A stretch of DNA of 64,000 nucleotides from Owenia fusiformis (taxonomy: Eukaryota; Annelida; Polychaeta; Sabellida; Oweniidae), in assembly GCA_903813345.2 (NCBI GenBank), contig CAIIXF020000009.1, positions 3,598,001-3,662,000 on the forward strand. The letters are read 5' to 3'. Under the pieces are notes generated by a model, which did not search any database, had not been told where the DNA came from, and saw only the letters and a list, made by a program, of their open reading frames with translations. The stretch's first letter is position 1. The number at the start of each line of letters is the position of its first letter. This document shows positions 48,101 through 58,862 of the stretch, piece after piece. Position numbers and translations under genes: made by a program.

Positions 48101-51100
48101 ATTTTTATAGAGGATGTGAGTATTTGTGACCTTCACCTAAATACGGGAACGCTGACTTTCATTTGTAAACTTCAAGAGACTTAGATAAGGAACGCGGATA
48201 TTTGTAAACTTAGCAAATACTAAAAATAAAGGATCAGAACATGTGATCGACACCGAAATTTGAAGTAAATTATAAGCATTCAATATTTGAAAAGTGTGCC
48301 CATGGCTCAAAAATACACATGTTTGAGCAAAATAAAAATACATTTTCATCATGAACTTTGCCCTAAATCAATTACCTTAGCATGTTGATGGAAATCCTCT
48401 TTTTCAACAAATCCATATCCGTCTTGGTCTACAATTAGTAATAAAATCTGAGACTTATATTTCTGAGAAATAATAATTAGCGAGATCAATAATGCAAAAA
48501 CAGTTCATTCATGGAACGAAGCGTGATTCTTTCCAGATGTCACCAGGACACCATTCCCTTTGATTTTTGTGGTTCACTAGAATGACCGAAAAATTGCAAA
48601 TACCCTCTCACATCAAATCCTTGGGAGGGGGACCGAAGAATTATTTTTTGTTGAATTTTTTTAATATTATCTTACTTCATTTTTTAGCATTTTATTTTCA
48701 GTGTTTAAAACAATTTTCAAGATTTCGAGTGTGTTATGTTTACGGTTACGACAGAAGATCGCTCGGGCACCGACAATTTGACTATCGAAGCCACTTACCG
48801 AACCAGACATTAAACTGATGTCGATGTTTTTCCTCCCAGAACTCAGTGCGTTCAAATTCAGTTTCACAGCATGTTAGCTTTACCAGCATTTCTCCAAAAA
48901 TGTTTCCAGGATTTTCTTTACCCATGGATACATTGAACCCAACCGTCATTTCTCGGAAAAGGTTGATGTCAAACTTTCGTTCCCCATTCTAAAAGAAAAT
49001 GTGTTTTGTCAATTTGTTTACTTTTTTTGTTTGCTCATTTGATTTGTTATGACAGCAAATCAAAATTTATGTGTCCAATTAAAATTTTCAAAACCGATTG
49101 TTCGTTCTTGGTGGTATCATCAATTTTAGACTTGTGAATTAAAAGGCAGAATGCAAACAAAGTTAATTTCAATATGCAACCTAAGAGATGAATAATCAAA
49201 ACGACTTAAGATATAGTTCAATGGGGACATACAGTATGTTGCTGTGGTCTAGAAGTAGAAACGATATAGGTGGAAATGCTTATACGAGGGGTGATTCAAA
49301 AGTAATGGACAAAATGTTATAGGTATGCTTACTCTCACTCAATCTGCTTGAAAGTTGTTATATATGAAGCATAAGTTGTGAAAAGTGTATCATATAAACA
49401 GAAATACATTTCAGGATTTGGCACATCCCCCGCATTTGGGTGCTTATACTCGAAATTGACTTCTTGGCTTATTGACATCTTACCTTTGCCGCAACCATAC
49501 TCTGAAATAAAGAATATATGTCGAATTAAAACTAATTTTAAATAGGTTCAATCATTGGCCCAATCATTAACCGTTATTCTAGGATGGATGTTTTTAAATT
49601 TCAACTGAATTATTAAGGAAATCGACATAGACATGGGTTTTAATTAGTACTATTATAATTTTAGCTGTATGAACAGAATTATGCTTTGATGCCAGAATTG
49701 GGCAGGTTGTACAATATAACCATAAACCAATACCAATAAAACTAAACTAATTGTAAGCATGCATTAAAGCAATGTATAAAGTGTATGATCATGTCCAGAA
49801 ACACTACTAGGAGAATCCCCGTGTGCACACCGTGGTCTCATGTAGTGTAGCACTGCTGCATTCTTCATTTTATGGCCATGGAGCCCAATAATCTGGCGCT
49901 TTAATCGCATGGACCATCTAGTCCCTGATCTGGACCCTCTGAAAAAAAGTTTTGTTGTCCGGTACTTTCCCACATAAATTGATTGTACCGTTTGAAAGAA
50001 CAGACTTCCCTCTTAAAGAAAACACCTCTTCTATTGATGTAAACAGGGGCAAAAGGCACCAAAACGGGGTTAGACAAGGTGGCATTCTGAAGTCTCACTT
50101 TCTTGTCATCACGATTCCAGGTAAACCATTAGACGGATTTACTTCAAATTTTCACACATGTTACGGCGGCCATCTTGCATTCTGGCGGCCATCTTGGAAT
50201 TTTTCTCAGATAAATATTGTCATCGCGATTCCACAAAAACCACATAACAGATGTACTTCAGATGTTCACACATGTTACATGGTAAAAAGTCCTAGACCTC
50301 ATTATTTTTTCGGTGGCCATCTTGCATTCTGGCAGCCATCTTGGAAGTTTTAAGATAAATCTTGTCATCACGATTTCAGGAAATCCAAACGGATTTACTT
50401 CAAATTTCCACACATGTTACATGGTAAGAAAATATAGAGGTGAATAACTTTTCTGCAGCCATCTTGCATTCTGGCGGCCATCTTGGATATTTTGGGATAA
50501 ATCTTGTCATTGTAATTCCAGGAAAACAACCTAACAGATTAACTTCAAATTTTCATCTATTGTTACATGGTATGAAGTTCTAGAGCTGATTAACTTTTCA
50601 GTGGCCATCTTGCATTCCGGCAGCCATTTTGGAAGGTTTATAGATAAATCTTGTAATCACGATTCCAGAAAAACCACTTCACAGTTTTACTTCGAATTTT
50701 CACACATGTTACATGGTATGATGTTCTAGAGCTGACTAACTTTTCGGTGGCCATGTTGCATTCCGTCGGCCATCTTGGACGTTTTTAGATAAATCTTGTC
50801 ATCACGATTCCATAATTTATTTGATTTTATATAACATGAAATTATTTTTTCTTTTCGATAAAACATTGCTTATTAGAAATATATTTAGTTGAAAACTTAG
50901 AGTAAACAATCAGTTCTTCTATCACAAAGTTTATTTTGGTTCAGTAGATTTTCCTATACATTATTTTTATGTCACCACCACTAGTGATTGGGTGACATAT
51001 TGTAATAGCATCGAACGTTTATCTTGACACTGTTCAGTAGTTAAGGTGTACTGTATACTTAACAAGGTGTGGTGACATTTTGCATGTTTCTGCATCGTCA

Positions 51101-54100
51101 CTACTATTGAAAGCTTATGTTGATATTGTAGCAGTGTTTTTTAAGTTCTTTTTGTTGGTACAATTAGTTTCCAAACCCTATACTTATATCGATCTGACAC
51201 ACAGTTTTAGTGCAGGTTTAAAGTAGAGGTCTTGGGTTCAAACCCAGGTCACAGCACTTCTTGTGATTTGTCTTTGACCTATGACTGCTGACCTATACTG
51301 GCGATTACTAGAGTGCTGCTAACTCGATAAAAGGCTGGCGCTGGCTAGAATTGTCTATGGTTCTAGCCAGGATAAAGATACCAGTTCTTCAACTCGACAA
51401 TGGGAAGAACTGCTCTACCTAAGTGACTAATATGTCATGATATGACATCTAAAGAGTCGATAAAAGATATATATTAAGTGATTTTTGTTGATTATTAAAC
51501 GCAAATAGCACAATAATTAATGTGTCTTGAACTCGCAACATTGTGGATACAGAGCCCATTCACATAGTTTGACATGCTGGTGCTCTGAACCAGCTCGTTA
51601 GTTAATATCTGACTAAGAGACAGCTTGCTTTCCCGATGAAGAAACGTTATCTGCAGCTTTTATGAGTACTATAGTATCTCTATTTTTGATCTTATGAGTA
51701 TTGGATATCATTATTTTCAATTTTTCTTCAACATGTATTCTAATGACTTCAGTATGAATGGAATGTCCCTCGGAGTTGTGGTCATTGATGAGGAATTGGT
51801 CATTGAACGGTGTGGATGCTGTTTATTCCCATATTAGATTATTGTCTTGGGATATTCAGGTTTGATTTTTGTTTGCCAGTTTTACACTTTACAGTTTGCT
51901 TTTCCCACTAGGTTGCTTTACACTTTTTTCCTTTCTCATTTGTCATTTTTGTTTATATTTAGTAAGGATATGATACGCAGGTCTCTCCTTCTGTGTGATC
52001 ACCTGTCCAGAAGATAATTCAACTGCATGAAGAACATTTCGTTGACATGATGCACAGTGAAAGGTTTTCCACACATTTACATTTTCGTTTAAAAGATCTT
52101 TAATTCCGTTATATATTCAGATCAAGGCCAATTTAGCATACATTTCTCTCAAAAATCGCTGTGCAATAATGGATTTCAAAGAAATGTTTGACGTTTTCAA
52201 TAATCTTTTTTCTTTTTGATGAAATGTAGTTATTTATTCTAAAAATCAATCGATGTCATACACAAAATGCATTTAAGTGATATTAAGTACAGAAGCAGAG
52301 TAAAAATATGTATTTTAGAATATCACCATGTGTTACCCCTCTTGTAGCGCTTCTTGCCCATGTTTCTATCAATATAAAACATGATATCATACACCAAATA
52401 TGCATTTATGTCAAATTATGTGGTTTAAAATACAGAAAAATAGATTACATTCTCCTTAGAATACCACCTTGTGTAACCCCACTTTACTGCCTTTTGCCCC
52501 TGTTTATATCAATTTAAAAGGTAGCATGTAACCTTCCTTGTAACATGTGTAAAAGTTTCAAGAAAATCAGTAAAGTGGTTTTCCTGGAATCACAATGACA
52601 AGATTTATCAAAAAAAACTTCCAAGATGGCCGCCAGAATGCAAGATGGCCACCGAAAGGTTAATTAGCTCTAGAACTTCTTACCATGTAATATGTGTGAA
52701 AATTTGAAGTAAATCCGTTTGGTTTTCCTGAAATCGTGATGACAAGATTTATCTTTAAACTTCCAAGATGGCTGCCAGAATGCAAGATGGCCACCGAAAA
52801 AATAATGAGGTCTAGAACTTTTTACCATGTTACATGTGTGAACATTTGAAGTACATCTGTTATGTGGTTTTTATGGAATCGCGATGACAATAATTATCTG
52901 AAAAAAAATCCAAGATGGCCGCCAGAATGCAAGATGGCCGCCGCAAAGTTAATCAGCTCTAGAACTTCTTACCATGTAACATGTGTGAAAATTTGAAGTA
53001 AATCCGTCTAATGGTTTACCTGGAATCGTGATGACAAGAAAGTGAGACTTCAGAATGCCACCTTGTCTAACCCCGTTTTGGTGCCTTTTGCCCCTGTTTA
53101 CATCAATAGAAGAGGTGTTTTCTTTTAGAGGGAAGTCTGTTCTTTCAAACGGTACAATCATTTTATGTGGGAAAGTACCGGACAACAAAACCCCTTTTCT
53201 AGAGCCCTTTTGGAAATCAGATCGGGGACTAATCTGGCGTCAAGCGATGTTAACACAATTAAAATATCACATGCAAGGGACGGTCATTGGACTCCGTTCA
53301 ACTCGGATGCAATTTATACCCCTCTTAGCCATGCTTGCTGTGAAGTAAATCAATATATTTCTAGACTTTTCTAGTTTTCTAAACAATAATACCCCTTTGA
53401 GGAATCCCTGACAAGAACATCTCAACTATTGACACGGTGGTTATTGACATTAACAAATTATACGTACATCAAAAAGCTTGTTGAAGTCGTCATTTTCAAT
53501 TGATCCGCTGCCATTCAAATCTGAAAATCATACATCAAAGTATTACTTTATTTCATATGAATGTGGTGTACCCTATATTTTTGAAACAATTGATGTGGCG
53601 ATCTCTTGTCATGAGGCAAAGGAGGTAGTCCCCCACCATACGTTCTCTCAATTTAATTATGGAAACTAAACCCAATAGTGATACTTATAATCTATTAAAA
53701 ATGATGCTCTTGATTATATTTGTCTCTTTTAGTTTTAGATTCTGACTACCCTTCATTACACTCACTCTACTATACCTAACCCCTAGAAATACATAAGATA
53801 CTCAGTTTGTCTAATTGAATGGCTTAATGTATTGTTAAAAGTATCTCATTAACATCAAACAGTCATCTGGTAAACCATTAATAAGGAACTGACAAATAAA
53901 AACAAATAACACAATCATTACTAATAAGCCACATTGGTTGTTTATGAACACCAAATGCAAGATATAGTAGAGTGACAATTTTCGACAACGATTACCATGT
54001 ACCCTACAAATACGTTTACACATTTTTGAATGGTTAATTTGATAATAAAATATTAGCTATAGAAACTGTTTATCAAAATTTGAAAATATGAAATCAAAAT

Positions 54101-54374
54101 GATACTGTACTTAAGCATCTGTTGATTGTGTAAATATACGGTGCAACATCATGTCCATTGCAAGTATATTGAATAATGTTTGCTTTTAGACACTGTTTTT
54201 TAACTCTGCGTTTGTTCCTTTCGTTTGCTAAATGGACATATCTGAATCTAGAATGAAAATTAACTAAAATTATTTTTAATATCGTTAATAAATGTACTCA
54301 CCAAACCAACTTTGAAACTGATACTTCATTTTCGACATCCAAAAAGGATCGTCTTTGAAATCTGTTGTCGCCAT
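45071..54374 (-). CDS. Gene 2: paralogous two-domain SCP-like EF-hand protein lacking three exons (8 coding exons, 280 aa)
   Basis: Joined from exons 54302-54374, 53468-53520, 48799-48988, 48376-48428, 46086-46205, 45666-45798, 45302-45399 and 45071-45193, giving 843 nt in one open frame. Exon lengths and phases match gene 1 exon by exon, except that counterparts of exons 3-5 (345 nt, EF-hands 2 and 3 of module A) were not found anywhere in 48989-53467. That stretch is filled by an inverted-repeat element. The flanking exons are both phase 0, so skipping keeps the frame. Module A is reduced to EF1 (loop 25-36, DLNGSGSIENDD) plus its C-terminal SCP segment. Module B is complete: loops at 106-117 and 157-168 are plausible, and the third (LGNGDGLITEDA) lacks ligands at positions 1 and 12. 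The coding exons have no stops, which argues for recent or continued function, but a shortened protein or pseudogene cannot be excluded without transcripts. Confidence 0.82.
45302..45399 (-). CDS. Gene 2 module B EF-hand 3 loop exon
   Basis: This 98-nt exon has acceptor TTATAG and donor GTAAGT. It encodes DGLITEDAFVSAYRPFKIPD and ends ...CFNEMTY. The loop position 12 is A instead of E. Confidence 0.87.
45666..45798 (-). CDS. Gene 2 module B EF-hand 2 end / EF-hand 3 start exon
   Basis: This 133-nt exon has acceptor TTCGAAG and donor GTAAGT. It encodes VTVDEYLNFMEYMCREIKAK and ends ...YFDVIDSLGN plus one base. Confidence 0.87.
46086..46205 (-). CDS. Gene 2 module B linker / EF-hand 2 start exon
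   Basis: This 120-nt exon has acceptor ATTTTAG and donor GTTGTT. It encodes NIIALTKWAEGSPKWQRCND and ends ...GADTNFNNK, completing the loop DTNFNNKVTVDE with the next exon. Confidence 0.87.
46303..46581. mobile_element. Small TIR element in gene 2 intron
   Basis: It starts TTTCCTAAGTGACATC and ends with the inverse GATGTCACTTAGGAAA, flanked by TCTATG on both sides. About 280 bp and non-coding. Confidence 0.7.
46588..47953. mobile_element. Related 1.37-kb TIR element
   Basis: It begins six bases after the previous element with the same TTTCCTAAGTGACATC, and its first 70 bp are nearly identical to it. It ends with the same subterminal CTACTCAATAATATAGATGT and CACTTAGGAAA at about 47,953. It carries a minisatellite inside. 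Confidence 0.65.
47450..47850. repeat. Minisatellite, about 50-bp unit
   Basis: Seven or so copies of a unit containing TAGCCCCTTGCTCGGGCATT and AGGCCCTCAAAGCCTTTTAT, with length variants. Confidence 0.85.
48376..48428 (-). CDS. Gene 2 module B EF-hand 1 loop exon
   Basis: This 53-nt exon has acceptor ATTGTAG and donor GTAATT. It encodes (D)QDGYGFVEKEDFHQHAK. The loop has G at position 6 and D at 12, but Y at position 5, so its affinity may be reduced. Confidence 0.86.
48799..48988 (-). CDS. Gene 2 fusion exon (end of module A, start of module B)
   Basis: This 190-nt exon has acceptor CTTTTAG and donor GTAAGT. It runs NGERKFDINLFREMTVGFNV, through ENPGN, and ends FWEEKHRHQFNVWF. It is homologous to gene 1 exon 6 at the same length and phases. 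Confidence 0.87.
49905..53243. mobile_element. 3.3-kb foldback element between gene 2 exons
   Basis: Long arms (49,905-50,820 and 52,505-53,243) are inverted copies, sharing TTTTGTTGTCCGGTACTTTC, GATTGTACCGTTTG and CATTCTGAAGTCTCACTTTC. Each arm holds several tandem units of about 115 bp with GGCGGCCATCTTGG and CACACATGTTACATGG words. The 1.7-kb loop has no gene. It occupies the position of the missing gene 2 exons. The frames inside are repeat artefacts. Confidence 0.8.
51180..51260 (+). mobile_element. Possible tRNA-like B-box in the foldback loop
   Basis: CTTGGGTTCAAACCCAGGTC forms a perfect T-arm-like stem with a B-box (GGTTCAAACCC). An A-box is not clear, so this is at most a tRNA-derived SINE remnant. 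Confidence 0.3.
53468..53520 (-). CDS. Gene 2 exon 2 (EF-hand 1 loop)
   Basis: This 53-nt exon has acceptor TTTTCAG and donor GTACGT. It encodes (D)LNGSGSIENDDFNKLFD, a canonical EF loop, and ends phase 0. Confidence 0.86.
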
Positions 54375-54382
54375 GCTGTCAC
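54302..54382 (-). CDS. Gene 2 exon 1 (start codon exon)
   Basis: The ATG at 54374-54372 lies 8 nt after a good acceptor (TTTCTCAACGCAG). The exon encodes MATTDFKDDPFWMSKMKYQF then QSWF, ending in phase 1 with donor GTGAGT. It closely matches gene 1 exon 1 (D-F-K-D-D...FW...KM). Confidence 0.86.
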
Positions 54383-55705
54383 CTGCGTTGAGAAAAAGCT
54401 AAGCTAATTGACACAAATGATAAAACGATACGTTATACTGTTTAAGGCTGTAACGTCAAATGTTACATAATAATATGTAAATGGGCCAAAAAGTTATTCA
54501 AAATGAATCCAACCCAAAAAAATGTGATTGTTATTTCTATCAACAATATGAAAGCCCGGTGTGAAAGAAATTATGGTCCCACGGGGATTATGGTCCTCCC
54601 TTTTAAAGGCCCTTTCTGGCCCTGATTGTGTATAAGATAATGAGGGAAAGAGTTGTATTTAGGTCACCATATAAATCAATGGAGAGTAGGACCATAATTT
54701 GCTAGGACCTCCTACCCTTTTACACCTGTACAAAATGGGACATTTCTATTAATGTTACGTTCATGTGAGTTTGGCTTTCGTTCAGTATATACAGTATAGT
54801 TATATATAGTTATATAGCTAGGTTCAACCAATTTGACACAGGTTTTTTGAACAATCATGACAGGGGACGTTTAAAGAAATGAGCCAGTTTCTACGATATT
54901 ACTTTAAGTAAATTTTGAGGTCCGCTTCCGTTGTAGGCTTTCATTATGTTGACTGATTCCAGTCTTAATCACATGTTTTTAAAATTCATATTTTTGCAGC
55001 CTCATTTACTTAACATGAGAAACCGAAATAGCGATTCTGAGATTTCAAAACGCCATGGCTTCCGAACTTCCGAACTTTTTGTTGTGACCTACTTTCAAGA
55101 CACCATATCTCAAAATTGGTAAGAGTAATTCAAAAATACCAATGACATTTTGAAACGGCAAAGTAAATATGCCATATACGTTGCGGAATATGACAATATA
55201 TTTGTATTGTGTTTACCACGTAACATAAGGGCATATTTTGTGAAACGCCAAACTTTAATTCACGTATATGCTTTAAATCCCAGTAAAGTTCATTAGTCGT
55301 CCATATTGAATTTCGACCTTTGATCTACTCCGATGTTGGAATATCATCTCATCAAACGGTCATAATGATTAAAAATCAAAGGACGAATTTCGGTTTGGAG
55401 AACCAAAGACGATTTTCGGTTTGGAGAAACAAAGCCCTTTGCATATTTCGACTTTATCGATGTCGCCAACATTTTTTACGAATGATTAAAACGACATAGA
55501 AGGGTTCGCTTATATTTTTATAAAAATATTAAACTATTACCATCATTAAAACTAAAGCATACAAAAGAGGACATTTAAATCTACAATACGTGTTAATATG
55601 AAAATATTTGGTGACATTATAATGTGGAAATATGCTGATGAATTTTGTTCTCTAAATCGAAAATCGTCCTTTGCAATTATGATTTAATCTTCGGGAGCAC
55701 CGCTA
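54383..55705. other. Gene 2 5' intron, non-coding
   Basis: If the upstream UTR exon is real this is intron, otherwise 5' flank. No gene or recognisable element seen. Confidence 0.4.
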
Positions 55706-56525
55706 TCACTGGTGATCCACTCGATTACGCTGGTTACCGAAACGATTCGTTTCGGTAACAAGATGTCGGAACGTCGAAGGTGCGATTTTTCAATTTTTTC
55801 CTTATTTCACGCGTTGTAAGCAGAATCCCCACGACATTTTTTCACACAAACTTGTATCAGTACCATATATCTTAGAAAATGTACATGTTTGCGAAAAATA
55901 GCTCAGAAGACAACAGAATCGTCGATTTAAGTAACTCACAAAGAAAAAAGCATTTGTAGTTCAGAGATCATTAGACATGCATGCACATGTTAATCAAAGT
56001 GCATCTTTTAAATTACTATGGATTTAAAAGATGGCGACACTTTTATAAAAATGAATGTATCATGTAATACAAACAACGCTGCCATCTTTCAATGACATTG
56101 ATAAAAACTTGATATATAAAGCTTGTCAGATCGAAAATAGTTTTTGATAATTTATTGTAACCTTTGATGTGGTTGTGTGCTGTTGTTGGTGTCAAATGAA
56201 AGATAAGGTTCTTATTAACACATTGGACATCCTATGAAATTTAAATGTAAGTCTTTATTTTGCCCCAAAATGTTGAAAATTCCCAAAGGCTGCAGATCTT
56301 AACTGTTTTTCGTAATTCCGTTTCTGTAACTTAAGTGAGGAATTCAATTTGTTCGAAAATATGTACATTTTCTTAAACATATGATACTGATATACGTTTG
56401 TGTTCAAAATGTCGTGAGAATTCTGCCTACAACGTGTGAAATAAGGAAAAAGGAAAATCGTACCTTCGACGTTCCGACATTTTGTTACCGAAACAGTTCC
56501 AGCGTAATCGAGTGGATCACCAGTG
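55706..56525. mobile_element. 0.8-kb TIR element
   Basis: TCACTGGTGATCCACTCGAT at the left recurs inverted as ATCGAGTGGATCACCAGTGA at the right. Similarity continues about 230 bp inward on each side (TTACCGAAACGATTCGTTTC region, ATGTCGGAACGTCGAAGG). The interior resembles 8,693-8,995. The 91-codon minus frame is part of the TIR. Confidence 0.75.
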
Positions 56526-56670
56526 ACCATACAATAGTACAGTAAGCCTCATTATTGGGAACACCCATTATTTATGTTATAATGCATTGTGGAAAATGAT
56601 TAAATAATAAAACAAAGTATATATATTTGAGTATAATATATTTAAACTTGTCCGCATCCTTTATTTCAGA

Positions 56671-56715
56671 GTAATAAATAAACAAACAAATAAACAAACA
56701 AACAGACAAATAAAA
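56671..56715. repeat. (AAAC/AAAT)n microsatellite
   Basis: About eleven AAAC or AAAT units, just beyond the donor end of the candidate gene 2 UTR exon. Confidence 0.8.
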
Positions 56716-56737
56716 AAATTAAAGAAAATACACCAAC

Positions 56738-56820
56738 CTGTTCTTGATAGATTGTATGATGCTCTCTCAAATCTCAACTCCTGGTCGAAGTATGTCGGTC
56801 AAATGATTTCATTTCTCTGT
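56738..56820 (-). other. Candidate 5' UTR exon and transcription start region of gene 2
   Basis: A donor-like AACAG|GTTGGT lies at 56738 on the minus strand. It would pair with the acceptor at 54383-54384, which lies only 8 nt before the gene 2 ATG and so implies an upstream non-coding exon. A TATA-like TATATGC lies about 100 nt further upstream. The exact exon start is a guess. Confidence 0.3.
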
Positions 56821-57155
56821 TTGATACTAGGGGACTGAATTGCATATAATCAATCATATTACACGTATGGTTGTTGCTGATCATGTTGGTACATGGTGCC
56901 CGCATTCAAATGCAAGTGTGTACATCTAACAGGTGATTAGAAGTATCTGCTTACTAATTCTTTCAAAATCGGTGGCCTAAACTGACAAGCCGCAGAGTAA
57001 ACGTACGTTTGCCGCCATCTTGTATCAGGTGGCTTTGTATCTAAAACAAAAACTACGTCCTCCATATAGAGACCATACCATGACCACGCGTCACCATTTA
57101 AAAAGCTTCACGACAACCGTCGTTTTTATATCAACAGAAATTCAAATTTCGCTGT

Positions 57156-57482
57156 GTGGTTGCCGTCGGAAATATCAGTGTTAAGGTATTCGACCTTAGA
57201 AATTCTACGGTGAGCGAAGAAATGTTACTGACCGCAGAAATTATAGACCGCATTGTCGCCGTGGCAAATGTGAGTTGGGCTTTGTTTAAAACGGAAACTC
57301 TGTTTGAGGCGATCAAATATGTTTTTAAAAATGAAACGGTTATATTGCAGACATCTGAGAGGCATGTTCAGGACCCCCAAGTCATAGTCACAAAGTGTCC
57401 GTCTATGTTCTCCGAACACTTATTTTCCAAAAATCGGATGCCAGTTATTCCAGCATATGATTTTTTTCAAAAATGCAGGTGA
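57156..57482 (+). CDS. Unassigned open frame, about 108 codons
   Basis: Open for over 300 bp without an ATG at its start. It reads VAVGNISVKVFDLRNSTVSE and ends ...PVIPAYDFFQKCR. A possible acceptor (ATCAACAG) lies at about 57,130-57,137 and GC is slightly above its surroundings. It might be an exon or a transposon fragment. I recognise no family, and chance cannot be excluded. Confidence 0.25.
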   Translation: MVAVGNISVKVFDLRNSTVSEEMLLTAEIIDRIVAVANVSWALFKTETLFEAIKYVFKNETVILQTSERHVQDPQVIVTKCPSMFSEHLFSKNRMPVIPAYDFFQKCR

Positions 57483-58862
57483 TATGTGTTACACAGTATA
57501 TGCAGTAATGCATGCAAAAAGTATAAAGGGTACAGCAAGATTTGCTTCGGAGTCTTTCAAGCCTTCAACTGAATACTGTAACTGGCAACGCAGTTTACTT
57601 TCCATATTGTTAAGACCATGCTGACGGGTGGGGGATGGGGGTGGGGAGTGCGAGGCTGGAGATACATAATTTACACAACACTGCTTGTCATGTTCATCTT
57701 CTCTGTGCGGATAATATGCCCATTAGGGTGTCATCCGCCTTATCTGTATGTTTCACCAGATGTTTGAAAATAAATAAATGAAATGAAATGAATACTTTAC
57801 AGAATTGGAAGTACTGATATCAATGTAGTTATGCTACCCCCTGTTGAACATATGGTCAGCCCTACAGGGTTAATTCATAGCTAGACTTCAGCCAATCCGA
57901 ACACTGTGCGTGAAATTACCAATAACGCATCCAAGGTCATTCCTTGTGTGTTTGTCAAGGCGACAAGTTAACTAAACAATATTAAAATTGGCAGTTTGCC
58001 AATTTGACCCTTACAGAAAGTTTCATTTAAAATATGTTATTTAAGTGATTTCGTATCATTTAGGTGACATGCTAAAAATATTTTGCAATGTGTGAAAAGA
58101 GTTTAAGCCCAGCACTCAATGCATTGTGTAATTACCATTCCTTTCAGACGTTGCTTACTAAAATTAACGCTCGATGCTCCGCATCTAATCTTAAATCCTT
58201 ATAAATAATGCCATCCAGCAGAGTGTACTGGGCATTGCACGATCAGTTCATAGGATAAAAACAAATGAACGTTACCTGAGAACACTTGAAATAATCAAAC
58301 AATAAATTCAAATCCATGATTGATGATTTTCGTCCTTTAGGTGTATTATTAGTTTGTTCTGACGAGCAAAACAATAATTGTAGACCTCTCTATTCGGTCA
58401 ACCGGCGAAATCATATAATCATACCTTGAAACTACCGTTGACCTCGACCATCGGTCTCTGTCAACAGAATTTTCTTAGTTTTAAGTCTCGGTATACAATT
58501 TTGCCGGTTGACCTCTGGATAGGTCAACAACTGTTGCTATTGATGATCACATAAAATAACATAAAATCACATTTTCTAGGAAAATTGGTAAATATTGGAC
58601 ACATGAACAATTTACCATTAATATTCAAACATCTGACAAAAAAATTTAAGTGAGTTTTAGCTTATGTACTTATGTACATAAGCCAAAAATATTCGAAAAT
58701 TGAAACAATTTTTTGTTTAGACTGCTTGCTATATCTGATTCTCTCTTTAAGTTTCTGTAAAAAACTTTTTTGGAACACCCTGTATTATTTTTATAAAGAT
58801 CTTATTAAGTGCAATTTGAGGTACATTTTAACACTGTGGTCCCAGGATTCGTCTGACGGGGT
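57483..58862. other. Non-coding, nothing recognised
   Basis: Contains a short AAATAAATGAAATG simple-repeat patch at about 57,770-57,795. No supported gene. Confidence 0.4.

Noticed and set aside
49484-49501. Mini-exon between a CAG acceptor and GTAAGA donor on the minus strand in the gene 2 gap
   Set aside because: Only 18 nt, no EF-hand similarity, and its phase adds nothing to the SCP model.
51180-51260. Functional tRNA gene
   Set aside because: A T-arm/B-box is present but no acceptor stem, anticodon arm or clear A-box.
50090-53240. CRISPR-like regular repeats
   Set aside because: The 115-bp units in inverted arms are a foldback transposon in animal DNA; no unique spacers between constant repeats.
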